A stretch of DNA of 34,944 bases. Source: an uncultured Collinsella sp. GTDB lineage: Bacteria; Actinomycetota; Coriobacteriia; Coriobacteriales; Coriobacteriaceae. Position 1 is the first letter of the stretch; every line of letters begins with the position of its first letter. Position numbers and translations under genes: made by a program. This document shows, piece by piece, positions 8,056 through 16,345 of the stretch. Below the pieces are notes generated by a model. It was not told the DNA's origin. It worked only from the letters and a program-made list of their open reading frames with translations, and did no database searches. The stretch is from the NCBI GenBank assembly GCA_902464175.1, contig CABQHZ010000005.1:1-34944 (forward strand), read 5' to 3'.

Positions 8056-9489
8056 ATGCCGAATGTCCCCACGATCGCCCCGGGCCCGGATGATACCGAG
8101 CACACGCCCGAAGGTGCCACCGAAACGATTCCTCTGATTACAGGCGTACATGCCGACAAGGAGAACGGACGCACGAACGATACGGCCGAGATTTCCGATG
8201 AAGAGGCATATGCCAAGCTCAAGGCAAAACGTGCCGAACGTCGACGCAAAAAGCTGATTCGACGCGGTATTGCCGCCGGCGTCGTGGGTGCCATCGCGCT
8301 CATTGCCATTGTCGCAACCCTGGTTATCAATGCACAGCCACAGGGCGCTAGCGAGCCCGTGACCGACATGGTGGCCGAAGGCACGTTTACCACAACGGTC
8401 GAGGCGAAAGGCCAGCTCAAGCCTATTTCGTCCTCAGTGGTCTCCCCTTCTGTCGACGGCACAGTCGATTCGATCAACGTGCAGGCAGGCCAATCTGTCA
8501 ACGAGGGCGACGTGCTCATGACCATTAAAAACGACGAGCTCGATCGCAACGTTGCCGAGGCGCAGCGTGCAGTTGCAGCCGCTCAGGAAGACCTCGCCAA
8601 CGCGCAGAAAGCCGCAGCAGCCGCGCAGGCCAACCCAACGACGGACGTCGATGGAGCTTCAGCAGCGGCTGGCATCTCCGCCGCATCAGCGGACACGAAC
8701 GCCGTATCGGCCGCGCAGCGCAGCCTCGCATCGGCCCAGGCAAACCTCGATCAGGCGAACGCCAAGGCCGCGAGCCGTACGGTCACGGCCCCGAGCTCGG
8801 GCAGCATCGTGGAGCTCAACGCCAAGGTGGGCGCCACGGTAACAGGCGGCATGATCATGGGCGAAAGCGATACGAGCGGCGGCAAGCAGTGCATGCAGAT
8901 CGCCGACCTGTCCAAGATGAAGGTGACCGTGCAGGTGGGCGAAAAGGACATCGCCAAGATCGCCGTTGGGCAGAGCGCCAACGTCACCTATCCCGCGTTT
9001 CCCGATATCGTGAGCCAGGGAACGGTCACCGCCATCGCCTCGGTGGCAAACTCCGACTCCAACAACGGCGGCGGCAGCGTGACCTTTAACGTTGACATCC
9101 TCATCGAGGCGCCCGACGCGCGCCTGAAGCCGGGCATGACGGCCGAGGTCTCGGTGGTGACCGAGCAGCTCGACGATGTGGTGATGGTGCCGACGATGGC
9201 GCTCATGACCGAAGACGGCGAACACTATTACGTCAACGTGGCAACCGATGACGAGGGCAAGCAAACCCGTCGCGTGAAGGTGACCGTCGTGACGCAAAAC
9301 GACAACGAAGCTGTAGTCGGCAAGACACAGGTCAAGCACGATGAACAGGGCAACGAGATCAACCCTAACGTGCCGGTTACCAAGCTGCGCGATGGCGACA
9401 CCCTCGTCATGGACACCGGAGCGGGCGCAACGGCTGACGGCGGCTACAGCGCGGATTCGGGCAGCATGTCTGCCGACGAGGGTATGTAA
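8056..9489 (+). CDS. MacA/HlyD-type periplasmic adaptor-like subunit of ABC exporter
   Basis: This extracytoplasmic adaptor would work with the two downstream MacB-type proteins in an export system. In a Gram-positive it has no outer-membrane partner and resembles Bacillus YknX. ATG 8056 follows ATAAAGGAGACGCT; the longer upstream frame lacks a ribosome binding site. Of 477 residues, 1-70 are a charged cytoplasmic tail and 71-92 a membrane anchor (GIAAGVVGAIALIAIVATLV). A biotinyl-lipoyl-like segment follows (VDSINVQAGQSVNEGDVLM), then an Ala/Gln-rich coiled-coil hairpin, the second lipoyl half (SGSIVELNAKVGATV), and beta-barrel and membrane-proximal domains. The C-terminus is low-complexity Gly/Ser/Asp. 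The stop codon overlaps the next ATG (TAATG), indicating translational coupling. The substrate is unknown. Confidence 0.9.
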   Translation: MPNVPTIAPGPDDTEHTPEGATETIPLITGVHADKENGRTNDTAEISDEEAYAKLKAKRAERRRKKLIRRGIAAGVVGAIALIAIVATLVINAQPQGASEPVTDMVAEGTFTTTVEAKGQLKPISSSVVSPSVDGTVDSINVQAGQSVNEGDVLMTIKNDELDRNVAEAQRAVAAAQEDLANAQKAAAAAQANPTTDVDGASAAAGISAASADTNAVSAAQRSLASAQANLDQANAKAASRTVTAPSSGSIVELNAKVGATVTGGMIMGESDTSGGKQCMQIADLSKMKVTVQVGEKDIAKIAVGQSANVTYPAFPDIVSQGTVTAIASVANSDSNNGGGSVTFNVDILIEAPDARLKPGMTAEVSVVTEQLDDVVMVPTMALMTEDGEHYYVNVATDDEGKQTRRVKVTVVTQNDNEAVVGKTQVKHDEQGNEINPNVPVTKLRDGDTLVMDTGAGATADGGYSADSGSMSADEGM

Positions 9490-10262
9490 TGCGTCCCGTC
9501 ATCGACATTCGCAACGTGCACCGCATCTTTGAGAGCGAGGCCGGTTGCGCCCACATCCTGCATAACGTAAGCCTGGCGGTGAACCCCGGTGAGTTCGTCG
9601 CCATCACCGGCCCCTCGGGCTCGGGCAAGTCGACGCTCATGAACATCCTGGGCTGCCTGGACAAGCCGACGGCGGGTGATTATTTCCTGCAAGGGTTCAA
9701 CGTCGCCGAGCTCGACGATGATGAGCTCACCGAGGTGCGCGCGCTGAGCATCGGCTTTGTCTTTCAGAGTTTTAACTTGCTGCCGCGTCTGACGGTGATC
9801 GAAAACGTCATGCTGCCGCTGTCCTACACCAATGTGCCGCGTAGCCAGCGCGAGATGCGCGCCGTGCACGCGCTGCAAGCCGTCACACTGCCGGTCGACC
9901 ATTGGGACCACCGCATATCGGAACTCTCGGGCGGACAGATGCAGCGCGTCGCCATCGCGCGCGCCCTCGTCAACGACCCGCCCATCATTTTGGCCGACGA
10001 GCCAACGGGAAATCTAGACTCGACAACCGGGGCGCTCGTCATGGAAACCTTCCACAAGCTCCAGAAACGCGGCAAGACCATCGTACTCATTACGCATGAC
10101 CCCGGCATCGCCGCCGAGGCCGATCGAGCCGTAACCATCCGTGACGGGCGAATCCATGACGGCGCATATGTCGCGCATACACCGAATACGTTACGCGGGG
10201 CCGTCAAAAACCTGCCCGCGATTTCTGCAACCACCAATCAGCCGAAAGGAGCGAAGGCATGA
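9489..10262 (+). CDS. ABC transporter ATP-binding protein, MacB/LolD type
   Basis: This cytoplasmic ATPase powers the FtsX-like permease downstream. The 257-residue protein has a complete set of nucleotide-binding motifs: Walker A GPSGSGKST (41-49), Q-loop VFQSF (Q93), signature LSGGQ (146-150), Walker B IILADEP (166-172) and switch histidine THD (H203). The close spacing, ending within GAGT-like overlap of the permease ATG (ATGA at 10259-10262), shows one operon. Mechanotransmission ABC systems of this type export peptides, lipids or drugs, and nothing in the sequence identifies the cargo. Confidence 0.95.
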   Translation: MRPVIDIRNVHRIFESEAGCAHILHNVSLAVNPGEFVAITGPSGSGKSTLMNILGCLDKPTAGDYFLQGFNVAELDDDELTEVRALSIGFVFQSFNLLPRLTVIENVMLPLSYTNVPRSQREMRAVHALQAVTLPVDHWDHRISELSGGQMQRVAIARALVNDPPIILADEPTGNLDSTTGALVMETFHKLQKRGKTIVLITHDPGIAAEADRAVTIRDGRIHDGAYVAHTPNTLRGAVKNLPAISATTNQPKGAKA

Positions 10263-11473
10263 GCACCCGCGATCTTGTCCAAGAAGCCCTTCACTCGCTC
10301 GAGGCCAACAAGGGACGCAGCCTGCTCACCATCCTTGGCATCGTCATTGGCATCGCCTCGGTCATCGCCATGACTTCGCTCATCGGCGGTATCCAAAACA
10401 GCCTGGTCAACAGCCTGGGCCTCAATGCAGCCCGCATGGTAGAGATCTATTCGTCCCAAGAACTCACCGATTCGGATGTGGAAAAGCTTCGCAAACTGGT
10501 GCCGCAGATTGAGCAGATCGGCATCGTCGATAGCGCCTATTCCGAGTACAAGGTCGGGGATAAAAGCTATACCGTCATGGCACACGGCGTCGATAGCGAC
10601 ATGCTCGATGCCGTGGGCGCCAGCAAGCTCGTTGCGGGACGTGTCTATTCACAGGCAGAGTCTCAATCAGGCTCGCGCGTGGCGCTCATCAGCCGCGGCG
10701 GCGCCGATCAGCTTTACGGCAACGAACAGGACGCACTGGGGAAAACCATCAAGGTGTCCAACGGCGAGGTGCAGATTGTAGGCGTGATTGATGGCGGCAG
10801 CGACTCCATGGGCTCGCTCACGCTGTATATGCCACGCGAAACCATCTCCGGCCTGTTTGGCGACGAGAATCCTTCATTTCCCAGCGTGACGGCACTTGCC
10901 GCCGAGGGCACAGACATGGACGAGCTCTGCAAGACCATCGAGTCTAAGGTGCGCGCGATGAAGGGCATCTCGGAGGATGATGAGTACGACAGCGTATCGG
11001 CGACCTCCATGAAAAGCGCCATCGATGCACTCAACTCGTTTATGGGCGCCTTCTCGCTCATCATGGGCGCTGTCGCCAGTATCTCACTGCTTGTCGGCGG
11101 AATCGGCATTATGAATATGATGCTTACCAACGTGACTGAGCGCATCCGCGAGATCGGTATTCGCCGTGCCTTGGGCGCCAGTCGCCGCGATATCACCGCG
11201 CAGTTTTTGGCCGAGTCCTCGGCGCTGTGCGTCACCGGTGGCCTGCTGGGTGTCCTGATTGGCTATCTGCTGGCCTGGGGCCTCGCGATGTTTGCCGCAG
11301 GATCAGGGGTTCTCAACGAGCTCGGTGCCAGTGGGGAGATCACACCGAGCTTTTCAATCGCCACGGTGCTGCTGGCCTTCGGCGTCTCCGTCGGCATCGG
11401 CGTAATCTTTGGCTTCTACCCCGCTCGCCGCGCGGCAAAGCTCAACCCGGTGGAGTGCCTACGCTACCAGTAA
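10259..11473 (+). CDS. ABC transporter permease, MacB/FtsX family
   Basis: This is the membrane partner of the ATPase above. The 404-residue protein has one N-terminal membrane span (LLTILGIVIGIASVIAMTSLIGG, about 21-43), an extracytoplasmic MacB_PCD domain of roughly 210 residues, and three C-terminal spans. The FtsX signature region (GGIGIMNMMLTNVTERIREI, followed by GIRRALGASRRDI) sits in the cytoplasmic loop after span 2. The ribosome binding site GAAAGGAG lies inside the end of the ATPase gene. The last codons and stop are partly duplicated just downstream (21-nt tandem repeat). It is the last backbone gene before the cobalamin island. Confidence 0.94.
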   Translation: MSTRDLVQEALHSLEANKGRSLLTILGIVIGIASVIAMTSLIGGIQNSLVNSLGLNAARMVEIYSSQELTDSDVEKLRKLVPQIEQIGIVDSAYSEYKVGDKSYTVMAHGVDSDMLDAVGASKLVAGRVYSQAESQSGSRVALISRGGADQLYGNEQDALGKTIKVSNGEVQIVGVIDGGSDSMGSLTLYMPRETISGLFGDENPSFPSVTALAAEGTDMDELCKTIESKVRAMKGISEDDEYDSVSATSMKSAIDALNSFMGAFSLIMGAVASISLLVGGIGIMNMMLTNVTERIREIGIRRALGASRRDITAQFLAESSALCVTGGLLGVLIGYLLAWGLAMFAAGSGVLNELGASGEITPSFSIATVLLAFGVSVGIGVIFGFYPARRAAKLNPVECLRYQ

Positions 11474-11505
11474 GCCACCACCAGCTACCAGTAAGCCACC
11501 ACCAA
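11464..11505 (+). repeat. 21-nt tandem duplication across the permease stop codon
   Basis: CTACCAGTAAGCCACCACCA occurs at 11464-11483 and again at 11485-11504, giving two 21-nt units that differ only in the last base. The first copy holds the last sense codons and TAA stop of the permease gene. The copy is 3'-untranslated and contains a second in-frame TAA (21 is a multiple of 3). Confidence 0.85.
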
Positions 11506-11579
11506 CAAGTTGCGGTGAATTAGGGACTGAATATGCTATCTAGCAGCAAAAACAGACACTATTTCACCGCAACTTATTG
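11503..11579. repeat. Palindromic intergenic element at the left island boundary
   Basis: AAGTTGCGGTGAA (11507-11519) and TTCACCGCAACTT (11563-11575) are perfect 13-bp inverted arms, extending imperfectly to 19 nt. The interior contains a perfect short dyad TGCTATCTAGCA-like palindrome (11534-11545) and GGGACTGAATA. No U-run follows, so it is a doubtful terminator. Its layout resembles the other intergenic palindromes, and recognisable backbone ends here. Confidence 0.65.
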
Positions 11580-11584
11580 AAGGG

Positions 11585-11671
11585 CTGTTTGCGCCAGTTC
11601 TGGGCGTCGTCCTCGAGCTATTGATGGATGACGGGCTTGTACGGGTCGAGCTTGCTCGGGACGCTCCTCCT
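11585..11671 (-). pseudogene. IS21-type transposase (IstA-like) remnant
   Basis: The minus-strand frame between the palindrome and the cobalamin operon reads RRSVPSKLDPYKPVIHQ, stop, LEDDAQNWRKQ. The pattern SKLDPYKPxIxxWLxxDxxxxRKQ is typical of the N-terminal part of IS21-family transposases. The TAG at 11618-11620 falls where a Trp codon is expected, so this is a dead fragment of about 29 codons. Homology stops abruptly at 11585, next to the palindrome. No start codon, inverted repeat or istB partner is seen. Family assignment is from recall of the motif. Confidence 0.5.
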
Positions 11672-11705
11672 CGCGGGCGGGAGGGCGCGCAGGCGCGGCA
11701 AGCGC

Positions 11706-12479
11706 CTAGCGCGCGAACTCCCGTAAGAGCGCGTCTTCCACTTCCCGAAGCGAAAGGGCCCCGCTTCCCTCGGCGGGACGGGTGACCACGATGCAGCGCG
11801 CTCCCACGTCGCGCGCGGCGGCGAGCTTCTCGGCCGTGCCGCCTACGGTTCCCGAGTCCTTAGTCACAAGCCACTGGGCGCCCACCTGCCGAAGCATCGC
11901 CTCGTTGAGCTCGCGGGTGAAGGGCCCCTGCATGCCGATGACGTGCGACGGCGAAAACCCCGCGTCGATGCACTTCGTTATAGCACCGGGCAGCGGGAGC
12001 ACACGCACGAAGAAGCGCTCCGCGAAATCGGCGACGCTCGTGTAGGGAGCAAGCTCCTTGCTCCCCGTCGTGAGAAGCGCGCGACCCGGGTTCTCGGAGA
12101 GAAAGCGCGCCGCGCAGGCGATCGACGCGACCGGCACGACGCCTTTGGGCAGCGCCTCGACCGGGCGCGCAAGGCGCAGGCATCGTGCACCCACGGCGAG
12201 CGAAGCGGCCCGGATGTTGCCGCTTGCGAGCGTAGCGAAGGGGTGCGTGGCGTCGACAACGATGCACGCGCCGGAAAGCTCGCGCTCCATGTCGGCATCG
12301 TCGAGCCTGCCCGCATGCACCTCGATGCCCGGAAGCTCGCCCAAAAGCTCGCCTCCGTACTCGGTTGCCGCGTAGGCACGGGCGGGGATGCCCGCCCTGC
12401 TCGCCCATTCGCACAGAAGGCGGCCCTCGGTGGTGCCGGCGAAGATGCGCAGCGCCGGCGCGGATGCGGGCGCCGTCAC
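11706..12479 (-). CDS. cbiJ: Cobalt-precorrin-6A reductase
   Basis: CbiJ (CobK family) uses NADH or NADPH to reduce a double bond of the macrocycle in cobalt-precorrin-6A. The 257-residue protein starts at GTG 12479, which overlaps the cbiC stop as GTGA. It shows the dinucleotide-binding start RIFAGTTEGRLL, then VVDATHPFA, LLTTGSKEL, and the C-terminal WLVTKDSG followed by TVGGTAEKL, all in family order and at family length. It is the last gene of the 17-gene minus-strand operon. Downstream is only a weak GGCGC/GCGCC hairpin (about 11690-11704) without a U-run, then the IS21-type remnant. Confidence 0.94.
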   Translation of the reverse strand: MTAPASAPALRIFAGTTEGRLLCEWASRAGIPARAYAATEYGGELLGELPGIEVHAGRLDDADMERELSGACIVVDATHPFATLASGNIRAASLAVGARCLRLARPVEALPKGVVPVASIACAARFLSENPGRALLTTGSKELAPYTSVADFAERFFVRVLPLPGAITKCIDAGFSPSHVIGMQGPFTRELNEAMLRQVGAQWLVTKDSGTVGGTAEKLAAARDVGARCIVVTRPAEGSGALSLREVEDALLREFAR

Positions 12480-13117
12480 TTCGGGCCGCCTGGGCGCGTG
12501 ATCTGGTAGAGCAGCGCGTTCATAATGGCAGCCGCCACGGTCGAGCCGCCCTTGCGACCCCTCGCGACGATGGCTGGCACGCGTCGTGCGAGTAGCTCCT
12601 CTTTCGCCTCGACCACGTTCACAAACCCGACCGGCACCCCAACGACGAGCGCGGGCGCGATCTTCCCCGCGTCCATGAGCTCGGCGAGGCGCAGAAGTGC
12701 TGTGGGAGCGTTGCCGACGGCCACGATGAGCGGACCCTCGATGCCGCAAGCTTTGTCCATGCTCGCAACGGCGCGAGTCGTGCCCGCGGCGCGCGCAGCC
12801 GCGGCGACATCGGGGTCGGCCATGAAGCACACGGCCTTGCAGCCGAGCTTCTCGAGCGCGGGCTTGCTTATGCCTGCGAGCGCCATGTTCGTGTCGGTGA
12901 GCACCGTGGCCCCTGCGCGCAGTGCGTCGAGCGCACAGTGCGCGGCGTCATGGGTGAACACGAGGGAATCGGCGTACGAGAAGTCGGCAGTGGTGTGGAT
13001 GACGCGCTTCACGACGGGCTCTTCGAGCGGCGGGAACGTGCGGCCGCCGAGCTCTTCGGTGATGATCTCGAAGCTGCGCCGCTCGATGTCGCCGGGCGCC
13101 ATCTCCTTGGAATCCAT
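12476..13117 (-). CDS. cbiC: Cobalt-precorrin-8 methylmutase
   Basis: CbiC moves the C11 methyl group to C12, producing cobyrinic acid. The 213-residue protein (typical length) contains VKRVIHTTADFSYAD, whose His is the conserved catalytic proton donor/acceptor, then GATVLTDTNMALAGI, GNAPTALLRL and PVGFVNVVEAKEEL, the core of the family. ATG 13117 directly follows the cobO stop (TAGATG), so translation is coupled. The 3' end overlaps cbiJ by 4 nt. Together with CbiJ it completes the oxygen-independent ring modifications. Confidence 0.96.
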   Translation of the reverse strand: MDSKEMAPGDIERRSFEIITEELGGRTFPPLEEPVVKRVIHTTADFSYADSLVFTHDAAHCALDALRAGATVLTDTNMALAGISKPALEKLGCKAVCFMADPDVAAAARAAGTTRAVASMDKACGIEGPLIVAVGNAPTALLRLAELMDAGKIAPALVVGVPVGFVNVVEAKEELLARRVPAIVARGRKGGSTVAAAIMNALLYQITRPGGPK

Positions 13118-13633
13118 CTAGTACTCCACTCCTTCCCTTGCACATATCCCCTGCTCGTAGGGGTGTTTCTCGCACCGCATCTCGGTTATGTAGTCGGCCT
13201 TCTCCACGATCTTGCGGGAAGGCGCGCGCCCGGTGAGCACTACTTCGACGCCGAGCGCGGACATATCGAGTGCGCGGTCCACGAGCGCCTCGTCGACAAG
13301 CCCCTTCGAAAGCGCGTCGAGCGCCTCGTCGAGCACGAGCAGTCCCTCTTGCGCGCACTCGAGCTCGGCGAGCGCGGAAGCGAGGTTCCCATCGTGCAGC
13401 TCGCACGTCGCGGCAAGTTCTTCCGACGTCATCGACCAGGTAAACTTGTCCGACACCTTCCCCGCGAACACGGGCACGCCGAAATGCTCGGCGAGCAGGC
13501 GCACCTCCCCGCTTTCGCCGTCTTTCAGGAACTGCACGACGACGACGCGGCGGCCTGCAGCGAGCATGCGAAGGGCGAGGCCCATCGCCGCCGTGGTCTT
13601 GCCTTTGCCGTCGCCATGATACACGTGGATCAT
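13118..13633 (-). CDS. cobO: Corrinoid adenosyltransferase (CobO/BtuR type)
   Basis: This enzyme transfers the 5'-deoxyadenosyl group of ATP to cob(I)alamin or an earlier corrinoid, giving the upper ligand. The 171-residue protein has the family's Walker A GDGKGKTTAAMGLALR near the N-terminus, VVVVQFLK, the Walker B-like LLVLDEALDAL and VVLTGRAPS. It belongs to the CobA/BtuR class, not PduO or EutT. ATG 13633 is preceded by GAGGAGGGCGT, the strongest ribosome binding site in this stretch, although it also overlaps the cbiP stop (ATGA). Its position between cbiP and cbiC fits adenosylation before or at the amidation steps. Confidence 0.95.
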   Translation of the reverse strand: MIHVYHGDGKGKTTAAMGLALRMLAAGRRVVVVQFLKDGESGEVRLLAEHFGVPVFAGKVSDKFTWSMTSEELAATCELHDGNLASALAELECAQEGLLVLDEALDALSKGLVDEALVDRALDMSALGVEVVLTGRAPSRKIVEKADYITEMRCEKHPYEQGICAREGVEY

Positions 13634-15129
13634 ACGCCCTCCTCGATAATGCGGTAGACATACTCCATGTCGAGCGCCCCGCGCACGACGTCGGCCAGGC
13701 GGTCGAACTCGCGCGCACGGTGATCGGCCGCGGACGCCGCGCCCGCAGCACCCACGACGTTCTCGGGCAGGCCGCGCATGCGCGCGAGCGAGCGCGCGAG
13801 GGCGAGCGCCACCCCCGGTTCGTCGAACAGGCCGTGGAGATAGGTTCCGAACACGTTTCCGCAGGCCGCGCCTTCTGGTTTGCCGCCAATCGTGCCCGCA
13901 GGGGCGCAGGAGACGGTCGTTTCGCCGTCGTGAATCTCGTACCCGCGCGCCGTCATGCCGTTCCACGCCGAGAACGCGCCTTGGGCGCCCGTGATGCGCA
14001 GCTCCGACTGGGCGAGGCGCTTTTCCTCCTTGAACACCGTACTTGCAGGGATGAGCCCGAGCCCGCGCGCGGTGCCAGCGCCTTCCCTGCCGTGCGGGTC
14101 GGAAAGCTCGTCTCCCAAAAGCTGGTAGCCTCCGCATATGCCGAGCACCGGCGTGCCCGCGCCCGAAAGCGCGCGTACACAGGCTCCGATGCCGCTAGCC
14201 GCAAGCCAGCGCGCGTCGTCGAGCGTAGTCTTCGAGCCGGGAAGTACCACCAAGTCGGGTCGGCCCAGATCGGTCGTCGAGGAAACGTAGCGCACGCCCA
14301 CGCCGGGCACGCGCGAAAGCGGGTCGAAGTCGGTGAAGTTCGACAGATGCGGAAGACGCACGACGGCGACGTCGATGACGCCGCGCGCCTCGCGGGCAGA
14401 TAGGCGCGGCGCGAGCGAGTCCTCGTCGTCCAGGTCGAGCGTAAGATACGGCACGACCCCCACGACGGGAACTCCGCACATCTTCTCGAGCGGGGCCAAA
14501 CCCGGGCGCAGGATTTCCACATCGCCGCGGAACTTGTTCACCACAAGCCCCCGCAAAAGCGCGCGGTCCTCGGGCGCAAGGAGCGCGACCGTGCCGTAGA
14601 GCTGGGCAAATACCCCGCCCGGATCGATGTCGCCCGCAAGCAGCACGGGGGAGGACACGGCGCGCGCGAGCCCCATGTTGACGATGTCGTTTTCGGCAAG
14701 GTTGATTTCGGCGGGGCTGCCGGCGCCCTCGATGACGATGACGTCGTTTTCCTCCGCGAGCGAATCGAACGCCTCCAAAATCTGCGGCATGAGCGCCTTC
14801 TTTCGCGCGAAGTAGTCCCTCGCAGCGAAGGCTCCCTGCGCCTTGCCGGCCACGATGAGCTGGCTTCGGTGGCCGCTTTCGGGCTTGAGCAGGATGGGGT
14901 TCATGCGCACGTCGGGCGCGATGCCGCACGCCTCGGCCTGCATGATCTGGGCGCGCCCCATCTCGAGCCCGTCGGCCGTGACGCCGCTGTTGAGTGCCAT
15001 GTTCTGGCTCTTGAAGGGAGTCACGCGCAGGCCGTCCTGCGAAAGCACGCGGCACAGCCCCGCCGCGAGCAGGCTCTTCCCCGCGTTCGACATGGTGCCC
15101 TGGATCATGATGGGCTTGGCCCTACCCAC
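13630..15129 (-). CDS. cbiP: Cobyric acid synthase
   Basis: CbiP amidates four carboxyl side chains (b, d, e and g) of adenosylcobyrinic acid a,c-diamide with glutamine and ATP. The 499-residue protein begins with the P-loop-like IMIQGTMSNAGKS, then FKSQNMALNS, VIVIEGAGSPAE and DIDPGGVFA in the synthetase domain. The class I glutaminase half has the catalytic Cys in LGICGGYQLLG and the His in GTYLHGLFDE. I chose GTG 15129 because GGAGG lies 9 nt upstream and a frame reading further back has no site; ATG 15108 is an alternative. The gene overlaps the 3' end of cobD by 8 nt. Confidence 0.95.
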   Translation of the reverse strand: MGRAKPIMIQGTMSNAGKSLLAAGLCRVLSQDGLRVTPFKSQNMALNSGVTADGLEMGRAQIMQAEACGIAPDVRMNPILLKPESGHRSQLIVAGKAQGAFAARDYFARKKALMPQILEAFDSLAEENDVIVIEGAGSPAEINLAENDIVNMGLARAVSSPVLLAGDIDPGGVFAQLYGTVALLAPEDRALLRGLVVNKFRGDVEILRPGLAPLEKMCGVPVVGVVPYLTLDLDDEDSLAPRLSAREARGVIDVAVVRLPHLSNFTDFDPLSRVPGVGVRYVSSTTDLGRPDLVVLPGSKTTLDDARWLAASGIGACVRALSGAGTPVLGICGGYQLLGDELSDPHGREGAGTARGLGLIPASTVFKEEKRLAQSELRITGAQGAFSAWNGMTARGYEIHDGETTVSCAPAGTIGGKPEGAACGNVFGTYLHGLFDEPGVALALARSLARMRGLPENVVGAAGAASAADHRAREFDRLADVVRGALDMEYVYRIIEEGV

Positions 15130-16345
15130 GGGTATCGACCTCCTTCGCCAAGCCTCGGCCATCCGCGCCCGCCATAGCGCCGCTGAAAGAAGCGCCGCCC
15201 CGTTCGTCGGGTTCGCCTTCGCCCGATGCGTCTTCCGCCCGAAGCGCACGGCCGAACGCCATCGCAAGCCGGGCGTTCTCCTTGCGCGTGCGCACCGCGA
15301 CGCGGCACCAGAAACGGGACAGTACCGAAAACGAGTCGCACGTGCGGACCAAAACCCCCTGATCATACAGGCGCTCGGGGATGTCTTTCGCCGGCGTGCG
15401 GACTAAAAGGAAGTTCGCATCCGACGGCACGACGGAAAGCCCGAGCGAGGAGAGCTCGTGGGAAAGCCACGCTCGCTCGCCCTCCAATACATCGCGCGTG
15501 CGCGAGACGTATTCGACGTCTTCCAGGGCGGCGATACCCGCGGCCTCGGCGACCGAAGAGACGGGCCACGCCTGCCCCGCCCGGCGAATCCCCTCGATGA
15601 GTTGGGCGTTTCCGCTGATCAGATATCCCAACCGCAACCCCGCCATTCCGTAGAGCTTGGTGAACGCGGAGAGCACGGCCACATGGCGCGAACACGCGGC
15701 GCGTGCGGCCACGCTCCTTTCGCGGGCGTCGGGCGCAAATCCGAGGAAGCACTCGTCCACGACGAGCAGCGCGCCCACCTGCTCGCAGCGGCAAGCCGCG
15801 GCCTCGATCACGCTGGGGTCGACGAGGCGCCCCGTCGGGTTGTTCGGATTGCAGAGGTACGCCACGTCTCCCGGCCCCTCGATCGCGCGGGCGAAGGAGG
15901 CGGGCACGTCGAAGTCGTCCGCTTCGGAGAGCGGGAACTCCTGCACGCATGCGCCGTAGTACGATGCCGCCTCCGCATATTCAGAGAACGTCGGCGCGCA
16001 CACGACGATGCGTTTCGGGCGCACCGCCGCGGCGAGCCGCCAGATGATGTCGGACGCGCCCGCGCCGCAGACGATAGTATCTTCGGGAATGCCCTGGTCG
16101 CGCGCTAGCGCGCGAACGAGGGCGAGGCTTTCCCTATCGGGGTAGGCGTCGATTCGAGAAAGCGCCTTGCAAGCTGCGGCGACGGCGCGCGGCGAGGGGC
16201 CTGCCGGATTCACGTTCACCGAGAAGTCAATGAGGCCGGAGGCACCCCCTTCGCAAGCGATGCCGAGCGATTGCGCGCTGCCCCCATGCGTGCGGGCGCG
16301 CAGGATTCCCCCGGCAGCCCGGGGCGCGGCGTGGTCTTTCCTCAT
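15122..16345 (-). CDS. cobD: L-threonine-O-3-phosphate decarboxylase
   Basis: CobD makes (R)-1-amino-2-propanol phosphate, the linker CbiB attaches to cobyric acid. The protein has the fold-type I aminotransferase layout shared with HisC. DFSVNVNPAGPSP is the substrate-binding start, then CGAGASDIIWRLA, YLCNPNNPTGRLV, LLVVDECFLGFA, the PLP-binding Lys in AFTKLYGMAGLRLGY, and the C-terminal Arg region SDANFLLVRTP. At 407 residues it is longer than the usual 360, with about 30 extra residues at each end. ATG 16345 overlaps the cbiB stop (ATGA). Annotation as HisC is possible from similarity, but context decides for CobD. Confidence 0.92.
   Translation of the reverse strand: MRKDHAAPRAAGGILRARTHGGSAQSLGIACEGGASGLIDFSVNVNPAGPSPRAVAAACKALSRIDAYPDRESLALVRALARDQGIPEDTIVCGAGASDIIWRLAAAVRPKRIVVCAPTFSEYAEAASYYGACVQEFPLSEADDFDVPASFARAIEGPGDVAYLCNPNNPTGRLVDPSVIEAAACRCEQVGALLVVDECFLGFAPDARERSVAARAACSRHVAVLSAFTKLYGMAGLRLGYLISGNAQLIEGIRRAGQAWPVSSVAEAAGIAALEDVEYVSRTRDVLEGERAWLSHELSSLGLSVVPSDANFLLVRTPAKDIPERLYDQGVLVRTCDSFSVLSRFWCRVAVRTRKENARLAMAFGRALRAEDASGEGEPDERGGASFSGAMAGADGRGLAKEVDTRG

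Noticed and set aside
15122..16345. Histidinol-phosphate aminotransferase (HisC)
   Set aside because: The fold is shared, but the gene lies between cbiB and cbiP with overlapping ends and no other histidine gene is near.
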